Part shown: positions 9,424 through 17,959 of the stretch, in pieces
How the letters are laid out: every line of letters begins with the position of its first letter
How positions within the stretch are numbered: position 1 is the stretch's first letter
From: JAEINY01 sp942490535
Lineage (GTDB): Bacteria; Bacteroidota; Bacteroidia; Bacteroidales; Marinilabiliaceae
Direction of reading: 5' to 3'
NCBI GenBank assembly: GCA_942490535.1
Contig: CALNXQ010000002.1
Location: 496,001 to 560,000 of the forward strand
Length of the DNA stretch: 64,000 nucleotides
Position numbers and translations under genes: made by a program
Notes under the pieces: model-generated
The model's input: the letters and a program-made list of their open reading frames with translations, nothing else
Told to the model about the DNA's origin: nothing
The model's database searches: none

Positions 9424-10698
9424 TTATTCGTGAGTAATATATTCTAATCCTTGAATTCGGTTTGTCATTTTATCAAGAAAGCGTTCAATATTATTAATCC
9501 CCCAGTTTCTAGCTACAAAATATTCTTTTCCCTCAAATACTAATTCTGGCTCACTATTAATTCTATACTTCCTATATTTTGTTTCTGTGTCAGTTACTTC
9601 ATCTATGGTTTTAAGTAACATAAAACTACATGATTTATCAGCTCTTAGAAATTCAAATAATTCAATATCAATTAAGTTTTTATCTTCAAGCAATTTTACT
9701 GTTGAATAACCAATATCTGATTTTTTTATTTTTTCTATTTCTACAGTCCCATTATATTTTATTGAATACAGACTTCGGTCTTTATCAGAACTTGACAGAT
9801 TGCTTAAAGCAGAAGATGCACTATCTCTTACATCTTTTTCTTGTTCAGGGTCAGAGCTTATGGCATAAAGTGATGCTAAAATTAACTTTTGATTTTTTTC
9901 CCAAAACTTTGTCAATAAATTTCTTTCGTCTGTTCCTAATGCCATAATTAATCCGCGTTTATATTCGTCATCATCTTTGTCAATTGTTGGTTGACTTAAT
10001 GACTGTTGATATTCTTTTATTATAAATTCAGTCTTATTAGAAATGTTTCTTTTCAATGCAGGTTCAAGTATAAAATCAACTATTGATTGATAATTTACCT
10101 GAGTGTATTCTTTACAACTGCATTCGGGCTCCTGTAACTCCATTAAGTCCAGACTTGAAATAGGAGTTAAAAAAACATATAGGTTTATAAATCCTTTTTC
10201 CTTTTGAATTTCATAATGGTTGAAATATTTTGTTGTCTGGTCACTATGTTCCTTTGTTCCAACTTTGTTTTCAATAATTAATCTTAATCGACTATTTTTC
10301 CCATTAGATTGAATCGTTATTTCTATATACAAGTCAATTCTGCCAACTCCTTTTTCTACTCTCTCCGTTTCTATGTATAATTCACTTATTGAATAGTCAG
10401 AAACAATTATTGAGTCAAACAAACTCTTATTCTTCTGTTTTTGTGAGTCATTGCTGTAAATAACTATCAATTCAAGCAGTTTTCGAATTGGAAAATCTAA
10501 TAGCTGATGACTTTCTTTATCATTTAAAATCCATGCTAAAAAGCTACTATGAACAAGCTCTTTTCTACTTGCTCCTAATATTTCAGGAAAAGATTTTGAA
10601 TGATAATAATTTTCTAACTGATTGACATTTTCATCATTATTGAACTTCCTAATCAATGTTCTTAATTCTTCTATTTCTATATTTTCAAAATCGCTCAT
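9424..10698 (-). CDS. PD-(D/E)XK nuclease superfamily protein (PDDEXK_4-like)
   Basis: A 424-residue cytoplasmic protein. The nuclease core is seen around residues 108-155: GRIDLYIEI holds the metal-binding Asp122, and LIIENKVGT holds Glu143 and Lys145 of the E-x-K signature, followed by a helix with EHSDQTTKYF. The N-terminal SSFLAWILND segment is typical of the PDDEXK_4 (PF14281) family. The C-terminal half is unassigned. Such proteins occur in defence islands and cassette arrays and may cut foreign DNA, but no target or partner is visible. It is the only gene of its cassette, flanked by attC-like sites 1 and 2, and AT-rich compared with the efflux operon next to it. Confidence 0.8.
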   Translation of the reverse strand: MSDFENIEIEELRTLIRKFNNDENVNQLENYYHSKSFPEILGASRKELVHSSFLAWILNDKESHQLLDFPIRKLLELIVIYSNDSQKQKNKSLFDSIIVSDYSISELYIETERVEKGVGRIDLYIEITIQSNGKNSRLRLIIENKVGTKEHSDQTTKYFNHYEIQKEKGFINLYVFLTPISSLDLMELQEPECSCKEYTQVNYQSIVDFILEPALKRNISNKTEFIIKEYQQSLSQPTIDKDDDEYKRGLIMALGTDERNLLTKFWEKNQKLILASLYAISSDPEQEKDVRDSASSALSNLSSSDKDRSLYSIKYNGTVEIEKIKKSDIGYSTVKLLEDKNLIDIELFEFLRADKSCSFMLLKTIDEVTDTETKYRKYRINSEPELVFEGKEYFVARNWGINNIERFLDKMTNRIQGLEYITHE

Positions 10699-10740
10699 CT
10701 ATATCAATTAATTTTCAATATGCTATGTTTTTTTGCTTGC

Positions 10741-10918
10741 GCACAACGTTATTATAAGCAAAGTGCGTATTTGAAAGAATATCGTTTCATTTTTGCACAT
10801 AGCTAATTTAATTTATCGGTTACAATTTAACGATTTAATTTCCAACCGGAAATTAAATTTGCGGAGCTTATTATTCGTACACGCTTTCAAATAGCTAATT
10901 AGCAGCATTTTGTTTATA
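10741..10918. repeat. attC-like site 2 (degenerate)
   Basis: Starts with GCACAAC at 10741-10747. Inner arms TATTTGAAAG / CTTTCAAATA and ATTTAATTTCC / GGAAATTAAAT form a long imperfect hairpin. The right core box is degenerate (TTGTTTATA). Confidence 0.5.
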
Positions 10919-10923
10919 AATTG

Positions 10924-11715
10924 TTACTTGCCGTAATTTTTTCCTAAGATTAATCTCATTGTTGTTCCATTTACAAAATAATCGTAAGAGGAGTTTGCTG
11001 AATTTTTACTATCTGATATTATTCGACCTTTTTTGTCTTTTTTGAGTCCATATGCTCGATTAAAAACACCTATCACTTTACCTTCTTCATTAACAATCGG
11101 TGAGCCTACATAATTCCAATGATCCAAAAACTGTTCTGTGCGAATTCTCAACTCTAAATCTGCATGTTTTGAATTGTTCCAAGTTTCTACAACGCCTTTA
11201 ACAATATTTATTTTGTTTTCAATTCCGTAACCTACAATATAAACTGTGTCCTTGTTTTTTATCAAATTTACATCAGGTTCTAAAGCCTTGATACTATTTT
11301 CATATTGTCCTATTGAAAAAGTTAAAAATGGTCGGGAATAGTAAAATATGAATTTTCTTTTTTCAATTCTTTCTTCAAGAGCAATTGATTTAACAGAAAC
11401 AAAATCCGATGGCGAGTTTAGCAGAAACATTTTCCATGAAATTAATTCATTTGGAAAATCCTTTATTTTAAGCATTTCTCCATGAGTATAATGTGTCCCT
11501 GTGAAATCCCTAGCCGTACAAGCAATAATACCAGTGTCCAGTTTAATCAAGAATGACGAACCATAATTAAGTTCCTCTCTATTTTTAAACTTTGCTTCAT
11601 TTCGAAGTACAATTTTGTCCCATCTTGTTGTATTTGATAGTTTCATGTCTTTATTGTCTGGCTTAGAAAAATTAAAAACCGATGAGAGTAAAATAATTAT
11701 AATGCTAAATTTCAT
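10924..11715 (-). CDS. Secreted trypsin-like (chymotrypsin-fold) protein, possibly inactive
   Basis: A 263-residue protein with a signal peptide (MKFSIIIILLSSVF). The fold suggestion rests on three points: SSFLIKLDTGIIACTARDF aligns in place of the G-x-x-LTAAHVV strand of trypsin-like proteases, DTVYIVGYG matches the central barrel strand, and YVGSPIVNEEGKVIGVF matches the GNSGSPV-x-x-GKVIGV serine segment. The usual catalytic His is not seen where expected (ACTARDF), so it may be inactive or use other residues. It sits alone in its cassette between attC-like sites 2 and 3. An envelope role is all that can be said. Similar cassette proteins are mostly unnamed. Confidence 0.6.
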   Translation of the reverse strand: MKFSIIIILLSSVFNFSKPDNKDMKLSNTTRWDKIVLRNEAKFKNREELNYGSSFLIKLDTGIIACTARDFTGTHYTHGEMLKIKDFPNELISWKMFLLNSPSDFVSVKSIALEERIEKRKFIFYYSRPFLTFSIGQYENSIKALEPDVNLIKNKDTVYIVGYGIENKINIVKGVVETWNNSKHADLELRIRTEQFLDHWNYVGSPIVNEEGKVIGVFNRAYGLKKDKKGRIISDSKNSANSSYDYFVNGTTMRLILGKNYGK

Positions 11716-11737
11716 TTGTTCGTTTTTTCTTTATGGC

Positions 11738-11873
11738 AAGTAACGGCCTGCCGCATGAAGTGTGCCGTTTGCGTGTGGTATATTTGCTTTCTTGTTTATG
11801 CCAAAGCGCGCGCGGGAGCCAAAACTCCCAAAGCTAGCCTCGGCAAGGCATTCTTTATTGCGGTTTGTTGAAC
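11738..11873. repeat. attC-like site 3, interrupted at its right core by the IS91-like element
   Basis: Left box AAGTAAC 11738-11744, right box GTTGAAC 11867-11873. The whole site is closely similar to site 5 (15301-15434) up to GCGGTTTGTTG, after which the two diverge exactly where the IS91-like element starts. Confidence 0.6.
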
Positions 11874-11969
11874 TAAATCCCTGCGGGATAGTGCCCTTCA
11901 AATGTAACATTATTATCCTATTATTTCGAATACTCATAACTGGAATTATTAACAATAAAATTTACCGTT

Positions 11970-12869
11970 ATGAGAAAGAAAACATCATTAACCATTGTGG
12001 AACAAGCCATTGCTTACGTTCCTGAGTTTGCTTCTGTGGTAACCAAAATGAGTCACCAGGTAACGCTTCGCGGACAGAGCCCGAGTACTTTTAACAACTA
12101 CATCAGACGCATTGCCCTGTTTGTGATACACTTTAAGCAACTGCCCGAAAGCCTTTGCGAGGAGGAGATTAATGAATACCTGGTGGCCCTGGCGCGTGAC
12201 CCCAAGTCTCCTTCGCGCAGCAGTTTTAAGCACATGGTCTATGGCTTAAGGTATTATTACCGCCTGCTGGGTATGAATAAAAAAGCCATTGCCTTGCCTT
12301 CCTTAAAGCACCAGACTAAACTGCCGGTTATTCTGAATCAAAAGGAGTTAAAGGAGCTTTTTGCAGCGCCGACCTTGCTTAAACAGTGTATTTTACTCAC
12401 CCTCACTTATTCGGCCGGATTGCGCGGGCAAGAAGTCATCAACTTGAAGATTGCGGATGTCGATTTTGAGCGGATGACCATTCACATCCGGCAATCCAAG
12501 TACAAGAAAGACCGCATTGTGCCGCTTTCAAAAGTAATGGCCTCCGGACTAAAAAAATACCTGGCGGCTGAAAATCCGCACATTTGGCTTTTCAATGGCA
12601 AGGAGGCCAACGGTCAATACAGTGTGCGTGGCTTGTCGTGGGTGATGCGCGAAAACCTCAAAAAAACCTCCATCTCCAAGGCGGTCAACCTCCATTCGCT
12701 GCGCCACAGTTATGCCACCCACCTGTTGGAACAAGGCCTCAATATTGTAACGCTCAAAGAACTGTTGGGACATGCTGAGATTACCACCACCATGATTTAC
12801 CTGCACGTAGCCCAGTGTCCGCACATTAAACCACACAGTCCGCTGGACGCGCTCTATCACCGCAGCTAA
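11970..12869 (+). CDS. Tyrosine recombinase of the IS91-like element
   Basis: A 299-residue site-specific recombinase. The N-terminal core-binding domain (about residues 15-100) has the phage-integrase SAM-like fold (STFNNYIRRIALFVIHF). The catalytic domain holds the full set: Arg in SAGLRGQEV, Lys in SKYKKDRIVPL, the H-x-x-R box in LHSLRHSYATHLL, the second His in LLGHAEITTT, and the nucleophile Tyr in MIYLHV. It lacks the extra helix-rich insert of integron integrases (which are about 335 residues), so it is not IntI. It is followed after three bases by the transposase and likely cotranscribed. Its role may be to resolve or help integrate the element; whether it acts on the attC-like repeats is unknown. 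Confidence 0.9.
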   Translation: MRKKTSLTIVEQAIAYVPEFASVVTKMSHQVTLRGQSPSTFNNYIRRIALFVIHFKQLPESLCEEEINEYLVALARDPKSPSRSSFKHMVYGLRYYYRLLGMNKKAIALPSLKHQTKLPVILNQKELKELFAAPTLLKQCILLTLTYSAGLRGQEVINLKIADVDFERMTIHIRQSKYKKDRIVPLSKVMASGLKKYLAAENPHIWLFNGKEANGQYSVRGLSWVMRENLKKTSISKAVNLHSLRHSYATHLLEQGLNIVTLKELLGHAEITTTMIYLHVAQCPHIKPHSPLDALYHRS

Positions 12870-12872
12870 ACC

Positions 12873-14045
12873 ATGCGCAGCAATTTAGAATTGGCCGCTA
12901 TTATTAAACGTTTTGGCCAACAGTACATCGAAAAGTATCATCCTTCGCCCGATAAAATGAAAGTGCTGTTCGATGTCTTGCAGTGCCGTACGTCGGTGCT
13001 TGGCGGCCACGAGGAACACTGCGATAGCTGTTCCCAGGTGCGCTACAGCTATAACAGCTGTGGAAACCGTCATTGCCCCAAGTGTCTGGCCTCCAGACAA
13101 GCCCTGTGGGTGGAAAAGCTAATGGCCCAAACGCTGCCCGTGAAGCATTATCACATTATTTTTACCGTGCCTCACCAGCTCAATGCCATTTGTTTGTTTA
13201 ACCCCAGCCTCTATTACAAAATACTGTTTGCCGCAGTAGCGCATACATTGCACAGTTTTGGATACACCCACTACGGCGTGGAGAGCGGGGCTGTTTGTAT
13301 GCTGCATACCTGGGGACAAAACCTCAGCCTGCATCCCCACATCCATTGCCTGGTACCGGCTGCAGGATACACCCTTAAAGGTACCTGGAAACCCATCGGG
13401 AAATACGAGCATTTTCTCTATCCCGTACAGCAACTAAGCGATGCGTTTAAAGGCAAATGTTTGGATGGACTGAAAAGGGCGCTGCGTAAAGCGGATGCCT
13501 TAAACGGATTCCATACGCACCTGCAAGCGGCCTATAAAAAGAAATGGGTCGTACATTGCGAGCCCTCCATGGCCAGTGCCGAGCATGTAATCAGGTACCT
13601 GGGACAGTACACCCACCGGGTGGCCATCAGTAATGATCGCATATTGGCCATCAGCGATACACATGTGACCTTTATGGCCAAAGATTACCGCGATAAAGCT
13701 CAAAAGAAACCGGTGAGTCTGACGGGCGTTGAGTTTTTACACCGCTTCTGTCAGCATATTTTGCCCAAACGGTTTGTAAAGATACGCCGCTATGGCATTT
13801 ACAACCACACCACCAAACGAAACCTGCAGCTCCGGTTTGTGCCGGATGAATCGGAGGTGGAAAAGAAGCTGTCGGGTAAAAGGGAGGTCGAAACCACACC
13901 GGAGCGCATCAAACGGCTCACCGGCTTTGACATTGGAAAATGCCCTAAATGCAAAGATGGACGCCTGCACATAGTAAGGGAATTGCCTCGTATCCGCTCC
14001 CCAGGCCAACACGTGGGGCGATTGCTTGCTGCTTTTTTACAATAG
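12873..14045 (+). CDS. IS91-family HUH (Y1) transposase
   Basis: A 390-residue rolling-circle transposase. The N-terminal zinc-binding domain shows CDSCSQVRYSYNSCGNRHCPKCLAS. The HUH motif is LHPHIHCLVPAAGY (about residues 146-159). The catalytic tyrosine region is YLGQYTHRVAISN (about 240-252). The length fits IS91-family enzymes of Bacteroidota. The enzyme nicks one strand at the element end and inserts next to GAAC or CAAG without duplicating the target. All key motifs are intact, so the element may still move. It is overlapped by no other gene and ends about 225 bp before attC-like site 4. Confidence 0.93.
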   Translation: MRSNLELAAIIKRFGQQYIEKYHPSPDKMKVLFDVLQCRTSVLGGHEEHCDSCSQVRYSYNSCGNRHCPKCLASRQALWVEKLMAQTLPVKHYHIIFTVPHQLNAICLFNPSLYYKILFAAVAHTLHSFGYTHYGVESGAVCMLHTWGQNLSLHPHIHCLVPAAGYTLKGTWKPIGKYEHFLYPVQQLSDAFKGKCLDGLKRALRKADALNGFHTHLQAAYKKKWVVHCEPSMASAEHVIRYLGQYTHRVAISNDRILAISDTHVTFMAKDYRDKAQKKPVSLTGVEFLHRFCQHILPKRFVKIRRYGIYNHTTKRNLQLRFVPDESEVEKKLSGKREVETTPERIKRLTGFDIGKCPKCKDGRLHIVRELPRIRSPGQHVGRLLAAFLQ

Positions 14046-14270
14046 ATTGATTTTATGCTCATTTAATCTTCATTGGCTTGAGGACTGGCAGGCTACTGCC
14101 CAAACTCTCCCAAATTACGTTGTTTTCACCCCAAAATGGCAGGTCAATCGCGACAAAAACAGTATATTGACGTACCCAAACAATAAAATCACACCTTGGG
14201 GTATCCCCAGAAAACAATCAAAACATTCAATAAGTGCATAGAAGGCTGCGGCCACGACAGCCGGGATGTA

Positions 14271-14330
14271 GCTCAACATGGACTCATCGCTGGGTCTTGC
14301 AGACCGCTCAGAGTCCTATTTATTAGCGGC
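14271..14330. repeat. attC-like site 4 (short)
   Basis: GCTCAAC (14271-14277) fits RYYYAAC. GGACTC and GAGTCC form a perfect inner arm around a GGTC-TTGCA-GACC hairpin, and TTAGCGGC closes the site. At 60 bp it is the shortest of the set. Confidence 0.5.
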
Positions 14331-14337
14331 AGTGTTT

Positions 14338-15273
14338 TTATTCTATTCTCATTCCGTTAACATTATTGTTTTTCAAATATTGTTTTAGTTCTGGGTGAAG
14401 CTTATTAACCTTAATGTCAATAAAATCCTGTACAAAACCAGCTATAAAATACTGACTGTCTTCAGGAGGTTCTAGATTGCAATCTAAATGGTCAATATAA
14501 TCTGTAGATGAGATTAAAGTTGAATCAACCATTAAAAGAACAATGATAAAAAACGAAGAAATATATGATGTCCGAATGTTAACGTTTTTTAAATGAATCT
14601 CTAAGTTTTTATTATCTTTTCTTATTGAATTTTGTGCTGCAAACTTTTCTCCATTATTATGGACATAGTCATTTAGTCTTCGTCTAAGAACTTCCCAATA
14701 ATTTTGAAGATTATATTCGTCGATAACTTGAGCAATATTTGGGTTCTGTTTGAGAGTCTTCATATAATTTTCAAATTCCAATTTTCTCTTAATTGGTCTT
14801 TTTAAATCTGAAACAGTATTACTAAACCAAGCTGAAAGCGCTTTTTCATTATCTGTTAATACACTATTAATCCGAATATCAAAGAATGAATTGGCATTTT
14901 GTTCTGGTTTATCAATTTTTAAGTTATTTAGATCATCATCAATAAAAGGTTTTCTAGCATTAATTATCGAAAGGAAATAAACATATTGAATCAAGTCATC
15001 TCTTAATTTTCTTATTAACGTGTTTGCATCTGAGAAACTTCCTATTGAACAACAATGTTTAATACTTCGTAACGTTTGTGCTGAACTTTCGATTAAATAA
15101 GTATTTAAGTAAAACACATTTTTGTCTGTGAAAAATGAAATAATTCGTCCACTATAAAATATTAGTTCAGAGAATCTTTTGAAGAATTCAATTAAATAAT
15201 CAATTTCTTTAGCAAAAGCCTTAAACTCTTCTGTTTCGTCAATTTTTATTTCTCTAAAAGATTCAAAATTCAT
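14338..15273 (-). CDS. Cassette protein of unknown function with a HEPN-like motif
   Basis: A 311-residue, mostly helical protein that I do not recognise as a named family. The feature of note is LRRRLNDYVHNNG (about residues 208-220), where Arg and His are spaced as in the R-x4-6-H active site of HEPN ribonucleases. The long helices before it and the aromatic/charged segment LRSIKHCCSIGSFSDANTLIRKLRDDLI resemble abortive-infection and DUF5677-type proteins. A hydrophobic segment (SSFFIIVLLMVDSTLISS) lies near residue 240. It is the only gene between attC-like sites 4 and 5, with 28 bp between its start and the site. An RNase-type defence role is only inferred. Confidence 0.6.
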   Translation of the reverse strand: MNFESFREIKIDETEEFKAFAKEIDYLIEFFKRFSELIFYSGRIISFFTDKNVFYLNTYLIESSAQTLRSIKHCCSIGSFSDANTLIRKLRDDLIQYVYFLSIINARKPFIDDDLNNLKIDKPEQNANSFFDIRINSVLTDNEKALSAWFSNTVSDLKRPIKRKLEFENYMKTLKQNPNIAQVIDEYNLQNYWEVLRRRLNDYVHNNGEKFAAQNSIRKDNKNLEIHLKNVNIRTSYISSFFIIVLLMVDSTLISSTDYIDHLDCNLEPPEDSQYFIAGFVQDFIDIKVNKLHPELKQYLKNNNVNGMRIE

Positions 15274-15300
15274 GGTTTCACATTGAATTGTTTACATTGC

Positions 15301-15434
15301 CGCTAACGGCCTGCCGCATGAAGTGTGCCGCTGCGTGTGGTATATTCGCTTTCTTGATTGTGCGTTTGCTCGCGCGGGAACTAAACCTCCAAAGCCAACC
15401 TCAGCAAGGCATTCTTTATTGCGGTTTGTTGCCA
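15301..15434. repeat. attC-like site 5
   Basis: CGCTAAC (15301-15307) and GTTGCCA (15428-15434) bound an imperfect hairpin with the shared GCCGCATGAAG motif. It is nearly identical over most of its length to site 3 and clearly related to site 7. Confidence 0.6.
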
Positions 15435-15459
15435 GTAGTTTGTTTTCTTAATTTGTTTA

Positions 15460-15876
15460 TTATTTCAAGCAATAAACTGCTTCAAATCGATCATTTTGAA
15501 CCTTCCCATTTTTGGTAGTTCGAGTTTGAAACGCCTTACAATTTGAAGACATATCAGACATAGTTGTTATTATGCCCCTATTTTTGTCTATTAAAACTTT
15601 GGGAATGCTATCAATTTTTTGATAAGAAATATATGTATATTTTTTATTCAGCATATCTACATAAGAATTACAATTATCATCAAGACTTATTATTTCATAA
15701 ATAGAATCTTTAGGTAAAAAAATGGTAAAACTATCTGAGGCTGTTTTCAACGTTAGATCCATATCATTTAATGAAGTATTTTTAACTTTTAAAATCAATT
15801 CTTGTTTTGACTGCTTGTGTATATTGCATGAGAAAACAACTACAACTAAAAATAAATAAACATATTTCATTTTCAT
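15460..15876 (-). CDS. Small lipoprotein of unknown function
   Basis: A 138-residue protein starting MKMKYVYLFLVVVVFSCNIHK, a lipoprotein signal with lipobox VFSC. The mature part is predicted to be mainly beta strands with two further cysteines (DDNCNSY, SSNCKAF, EAVYCLK) and no recognised domain. It is the 3' gene of the cassette between attC-like sites 5 and 6. Unusually, 337 bp without a gene separate its start from site 6. An envelope location is supported; the function is unknown. Confidence 0.65.
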   Translation of the reverse strand: MKMKYVYLFLVVVVFSCNIHKQSKQELILKVKNTSLNDMDLTLKTASDSFTIFLPKDSIYEIISLDDNCNSYVDMLNKKYTYISYQKIDSIPKVLIDKNRGIITTMSDMSSNCKAFQTRTTKNGKVQNDRFEAVYCLK

Positions 15877-16213
15877 TTTTTTACCGAATTATTTTGTAAT
15901 GAAAGTTTCATTTTGCTTTATAGTAAACTCATTTTAAATCCTTGAAAAAAATCACAAATAGAATTGTAATTCATTAATTATTTAGGCCCTACAATTACGC
16001 TTCTATTAAGACATTTCTTAAACAAGTTTGTAATCTGCAAAAATTTGACCAATGTAAAAATACAAGGTTAATTTTCAATAACTTACCCACCTTCTGATAT
16101 TTTACATGTTGGTTATGTAAGTTACTCTACATTAGCTTACGAAGCTAATAAACCTAAGAGGTATTGATCACCCTGTATTAAAGTCAATTCCATGGGTTTA
16201 TACGGGGAATTAC
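15877..16213. other. AT-rich stretch without a recognisable gene
   Basis: The space between the small lipoprotein and attC-like site 6 is very AT-rich and holds no credible coding region. A short inverted element TTAGCTTACGAAGCTAA lies near 16134-16150. It may hold the promoter of the lipoprotein gene or the remains of a decayed gene; neither can be shown. Confidence 0.5.
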
Positions 16214-16343
16214 TGGCAACGGTTGGCGGTATGAAAAGTTGCCGATTGCGTGCGATTCCCTATCAAGCTACACAAAAGTTGAAGCGGGGTACAACCCTTG
16301 AATAACCTACTGTCCCGGCAATTTTTTATACCGTGTGTTGTGC
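16214..16343. repeat. attC-like site 6
   Basis: TGGCAAC and GTTGTGC bound a 130-bp site. The inner arms GCGGTATGAAAAGTTGCCG and CGGCAATTTTTTATACCG pair almost fully. Confidence 0.65.
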
Positions 16344-16367
16344 GTTCGTGCATTTTTTCTTTCATTG

Positions 16368-17147
16368 TTATCCTATTTCAAGAATTCCAGTCAATATTAT
16401 TATCCACAAGATTGTATTTGGTATTCCATGTATCATTAAAGATGTCCATGTGTTTTTAGTCCTTTGAGCTATAAAGGGCGTAATGAGCATGCTTGGCAAA
16501 AAACTTATGAAATTCCACGGCATCACACAATGAACTAAATATCCCCACAATAGACCGTTTATCAACCAAGCATATTTTCCATATCTTGCTTCTTGCCTTG
16601 GTAGAATATATCCACGCCACATAAATTCTTCAGCTAAAATTGCTGTTGTATGTAAGAAAATTGTAATAATTAAAAAAGTCCAGTTTCCAAGTAAGGAAAC
16701 CCCCAAGAATGATTTAATTGGAAAAACAATTTCTTTCAAAGGATGAAATAAGATTGGGAAATGGTCTGGAGCGGAAAAAAGAGGTTTTGAAGCCATCCAT
16801 TTAGCAATAGGCTCCATTATTATAAAATCGAAAATGAATACAAATAAAATCCCACCAATTATCCACAACCAATCAGTCTTAGTAATTGGTTTAAATCTAA
16901 ATCTTTCTGCTAATTTTAAGGATGGATTATCCTTTTTTTCTTTGCGAAAGAAAAATATTGAAATTGGAAGTAATGGGATGATTGGAAGCCATAGGAAGAA
17001 AGGGAATAAAAAAACATCTTTATATCCAAGTTTTTGAAAGTATGGAATTCCATATGTTAGTCCCAAGTAAAGTAATAATCCAGGTATCCCAAATAGTAAG
17101 ATACTTTTCCATATACTTAACGGTTTAACTTTAATTTCTGTCTTCAT
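16368..17147 (-). CDS. CPBP-family intramembrane metalloprotease (CAAX protease/ABI type)
   Basis: A 259-residue membrane protein with about seven hydrophobic helices. The three family motifs are present: EEFMWRGYILPR (Glu-Glu-x3-Arg) near residue 172, an aromatic-x3-His motif in LLWGYLVHCV, and HGIPN near the C-terminus. Members cleave within membranes and include Abi proteins linked to bacteriocin immunity and phage resistance, as well as prenyl-protein proteases. It is the only gene of its cassette (sites 6 and 7), which fits horizontal spread. The substrate is unknown. Confidence 0.88.
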   Translation of the reverse strand: MKTEIKVKPLSIWKSILLFGIPGLLLYLGLTYGIPYFQKLGYKDVFLFPFFLWLPIIPLLPISIFFFRKEKKDNPSLKLAERFRFKPITKTDWLWIIGGILFVFIFDFIIMEPIAKWMASKPLFSAPDHFPILFHPLKEIVFPIKSFLGVSLLGNWTFLIITIFLHTTAILAEEFMWRGYILPRQEARYGKYAWLINGLLWGYLVHCVMPWNFISFLPSMLITPFIAQRTKNTWTSLMIHGIPNTILWIIILTGILEIG

Positions 17148-17190
17148 AATTATTTTTATCTGTCAACGGACGGTTTTTTTTTTGCATGAC

Positions 17191-17327
17191 GCACAACGGT
17201 TCGGCCATATGAAGTGGCCCGCCATGAGTGTGGTATATTCGCTTTCTTGTTTGCACTACTGCTAGCGCGGGAGCTAAACTCCCAAACCGCGCCACAGCCA
17301 GGGCTACTTTATGATGGCTTGTTAGCG
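17191..17327. repeat. attC-like site 7
   Basis: GCACAAC (17191-17197) and GTTAGCG (17321-17327) bound a site related to sites 3 and 5: it shares GTGTGGTATATTCGCTTTC and the GCGCGGGAGCTAAACTCCC inner hairpin. Confidence 0.65.
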
Positions 17328-17347
17328 GTTGTTTCATTTTTCAATTT

Positions 17348-17782
17348 TTACTGCAGATGAATATGAACTGGAAATACAAATCTTACATCTACAGGTTTTC
17401 CATTGTTTTTTCCGGGCGTAAACATTGGAAGCTTTTTAAAAAATTCAGTTCCTGCTTTTTTTAATTTATTGTAATCATCTTCACAGTCTGGATAATTACC
17501 ACGAAATCTAATATTTTCATCTTTAATTTTGCCAGTTGAAGAGATAGTAAACTCAAAAACTATATAAGTAATCAAGCTGCAGTCCAATGAATCTGGATAA
17601 ATGAAATTCTCGCGGAATATTCTAAACAATCCAGTATTTATATCTTCACCATTAGACATCTGAGGCATAGAATCTACGATATAATAAATCTTTGTAGAAT
17701 CTGAAATCACCGTTGTATCTCTTTGTGAAAAAACTACTGTCGATAGAAGTAAAAGAAGTATTGTTATAAAATTCAATTTCAT
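17348..17782 (-). CDS. Secreted TonB C-terminal-like domain protein
   Basis: A 144-residue protein with a signal peptide (MKLNFITILLLLLSTVVFSQ). The remainder resembles the TonB C-terminal fold found in many Bacteroidota envelope proteins: RENFIYPDSLDCSLITYIVFEFTISSTGKIKDENI matches the strand that begins Y-P-x3 and carries G-x-I, and ELPMFTPGKNNGKPVDVRF-like residues (KLPMFTPGKNNGKPVDV) match the P-x-x-x-G-K-P-V ending. No transmembrane anchor or proline-rich linker of a true TonB is present, so it is not an energy transducer. It is the only gene between sites 7 and 8; its role is unknown. Confidence 0.75.
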   Translation of the reverse strand: MKLNFITILLLLLSTVVFSQRDTTVISDSTKIYYIVDSMPQMSNGEDINTGLFRIFRENFIYPDSLDCSLITYIVFEFTISSTGKIKDENIRFRGNYPDCEDDYNKLKKAGTEFFKKLPMFTPGKNNGKPVDVRFVFPVHIHLQ

Positions 17783-17872
17783 TCTTTTAGCTAAACTTCG
17801 TGATTAAACAATGCATATTTACTTGCTGATTTACTTAACACATGAGCTTCTTTGGTTTTATGGAAAAATAAC

Positions 17873-17948
17873 CGCTAACGGACGCGGCTATGAAGCGTAG
17901 CTTGTGTTGCGCCTGCGGCAAGCTATGCTTTATGAGCCATTGTTGGGC
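17873..17948. repeat. attC-like site 8
   Basis: CGCTAAC and GTTGGGC bound a compact 76-bp site. Inner arms GGCTATGAAGCGTAGCTTG and CAAGCTATGCTTTATGAGCC pair with a few bulges, as in attC sites. This is one of the clearest of the set. Confidence 0.75.
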
Positions 17949-17959
17949 ACTGTACTTTT

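Larger units (their letters stand above)
11874..14240 (+). mobile_element. IS91-like element carrying a tyrosine recombinase and a HUH transposase
   Basis: Two plus-strand genes three bases apart, a tyrosine recombinase and an IS91-family Y1 transposase, sit among minus-strand cassettes. The left flank is GAAC (11870-11873), one of the tetranucleotides next to which IS91 inserts. A small hairpin (TCCC-TGC-GGGA) lies near that end, and another (TGGGGTATCCCCA, about 14198-14210) lies near the likely right end. IS91 elements make no target duplication, so the right limit is estimated. The pairing of a tyrosine recombinase with an IS91 transposase is a known Bacteroidota arrangement. Confidence 0.75.

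Noticed and set aside
11731..11955. Open frames on both strands across attC-like site 3
   Set aside because: They are created by the palindromic GC-rich repeat and repeat at sites 5 and 7 without conserved protein sequence.
11970..12869. Integron integrase
   Set aside because: At 299 residues it lacks the extra IntI helix, lies in the opposite orientation in an insertion and is paired with an IS91 transposase.
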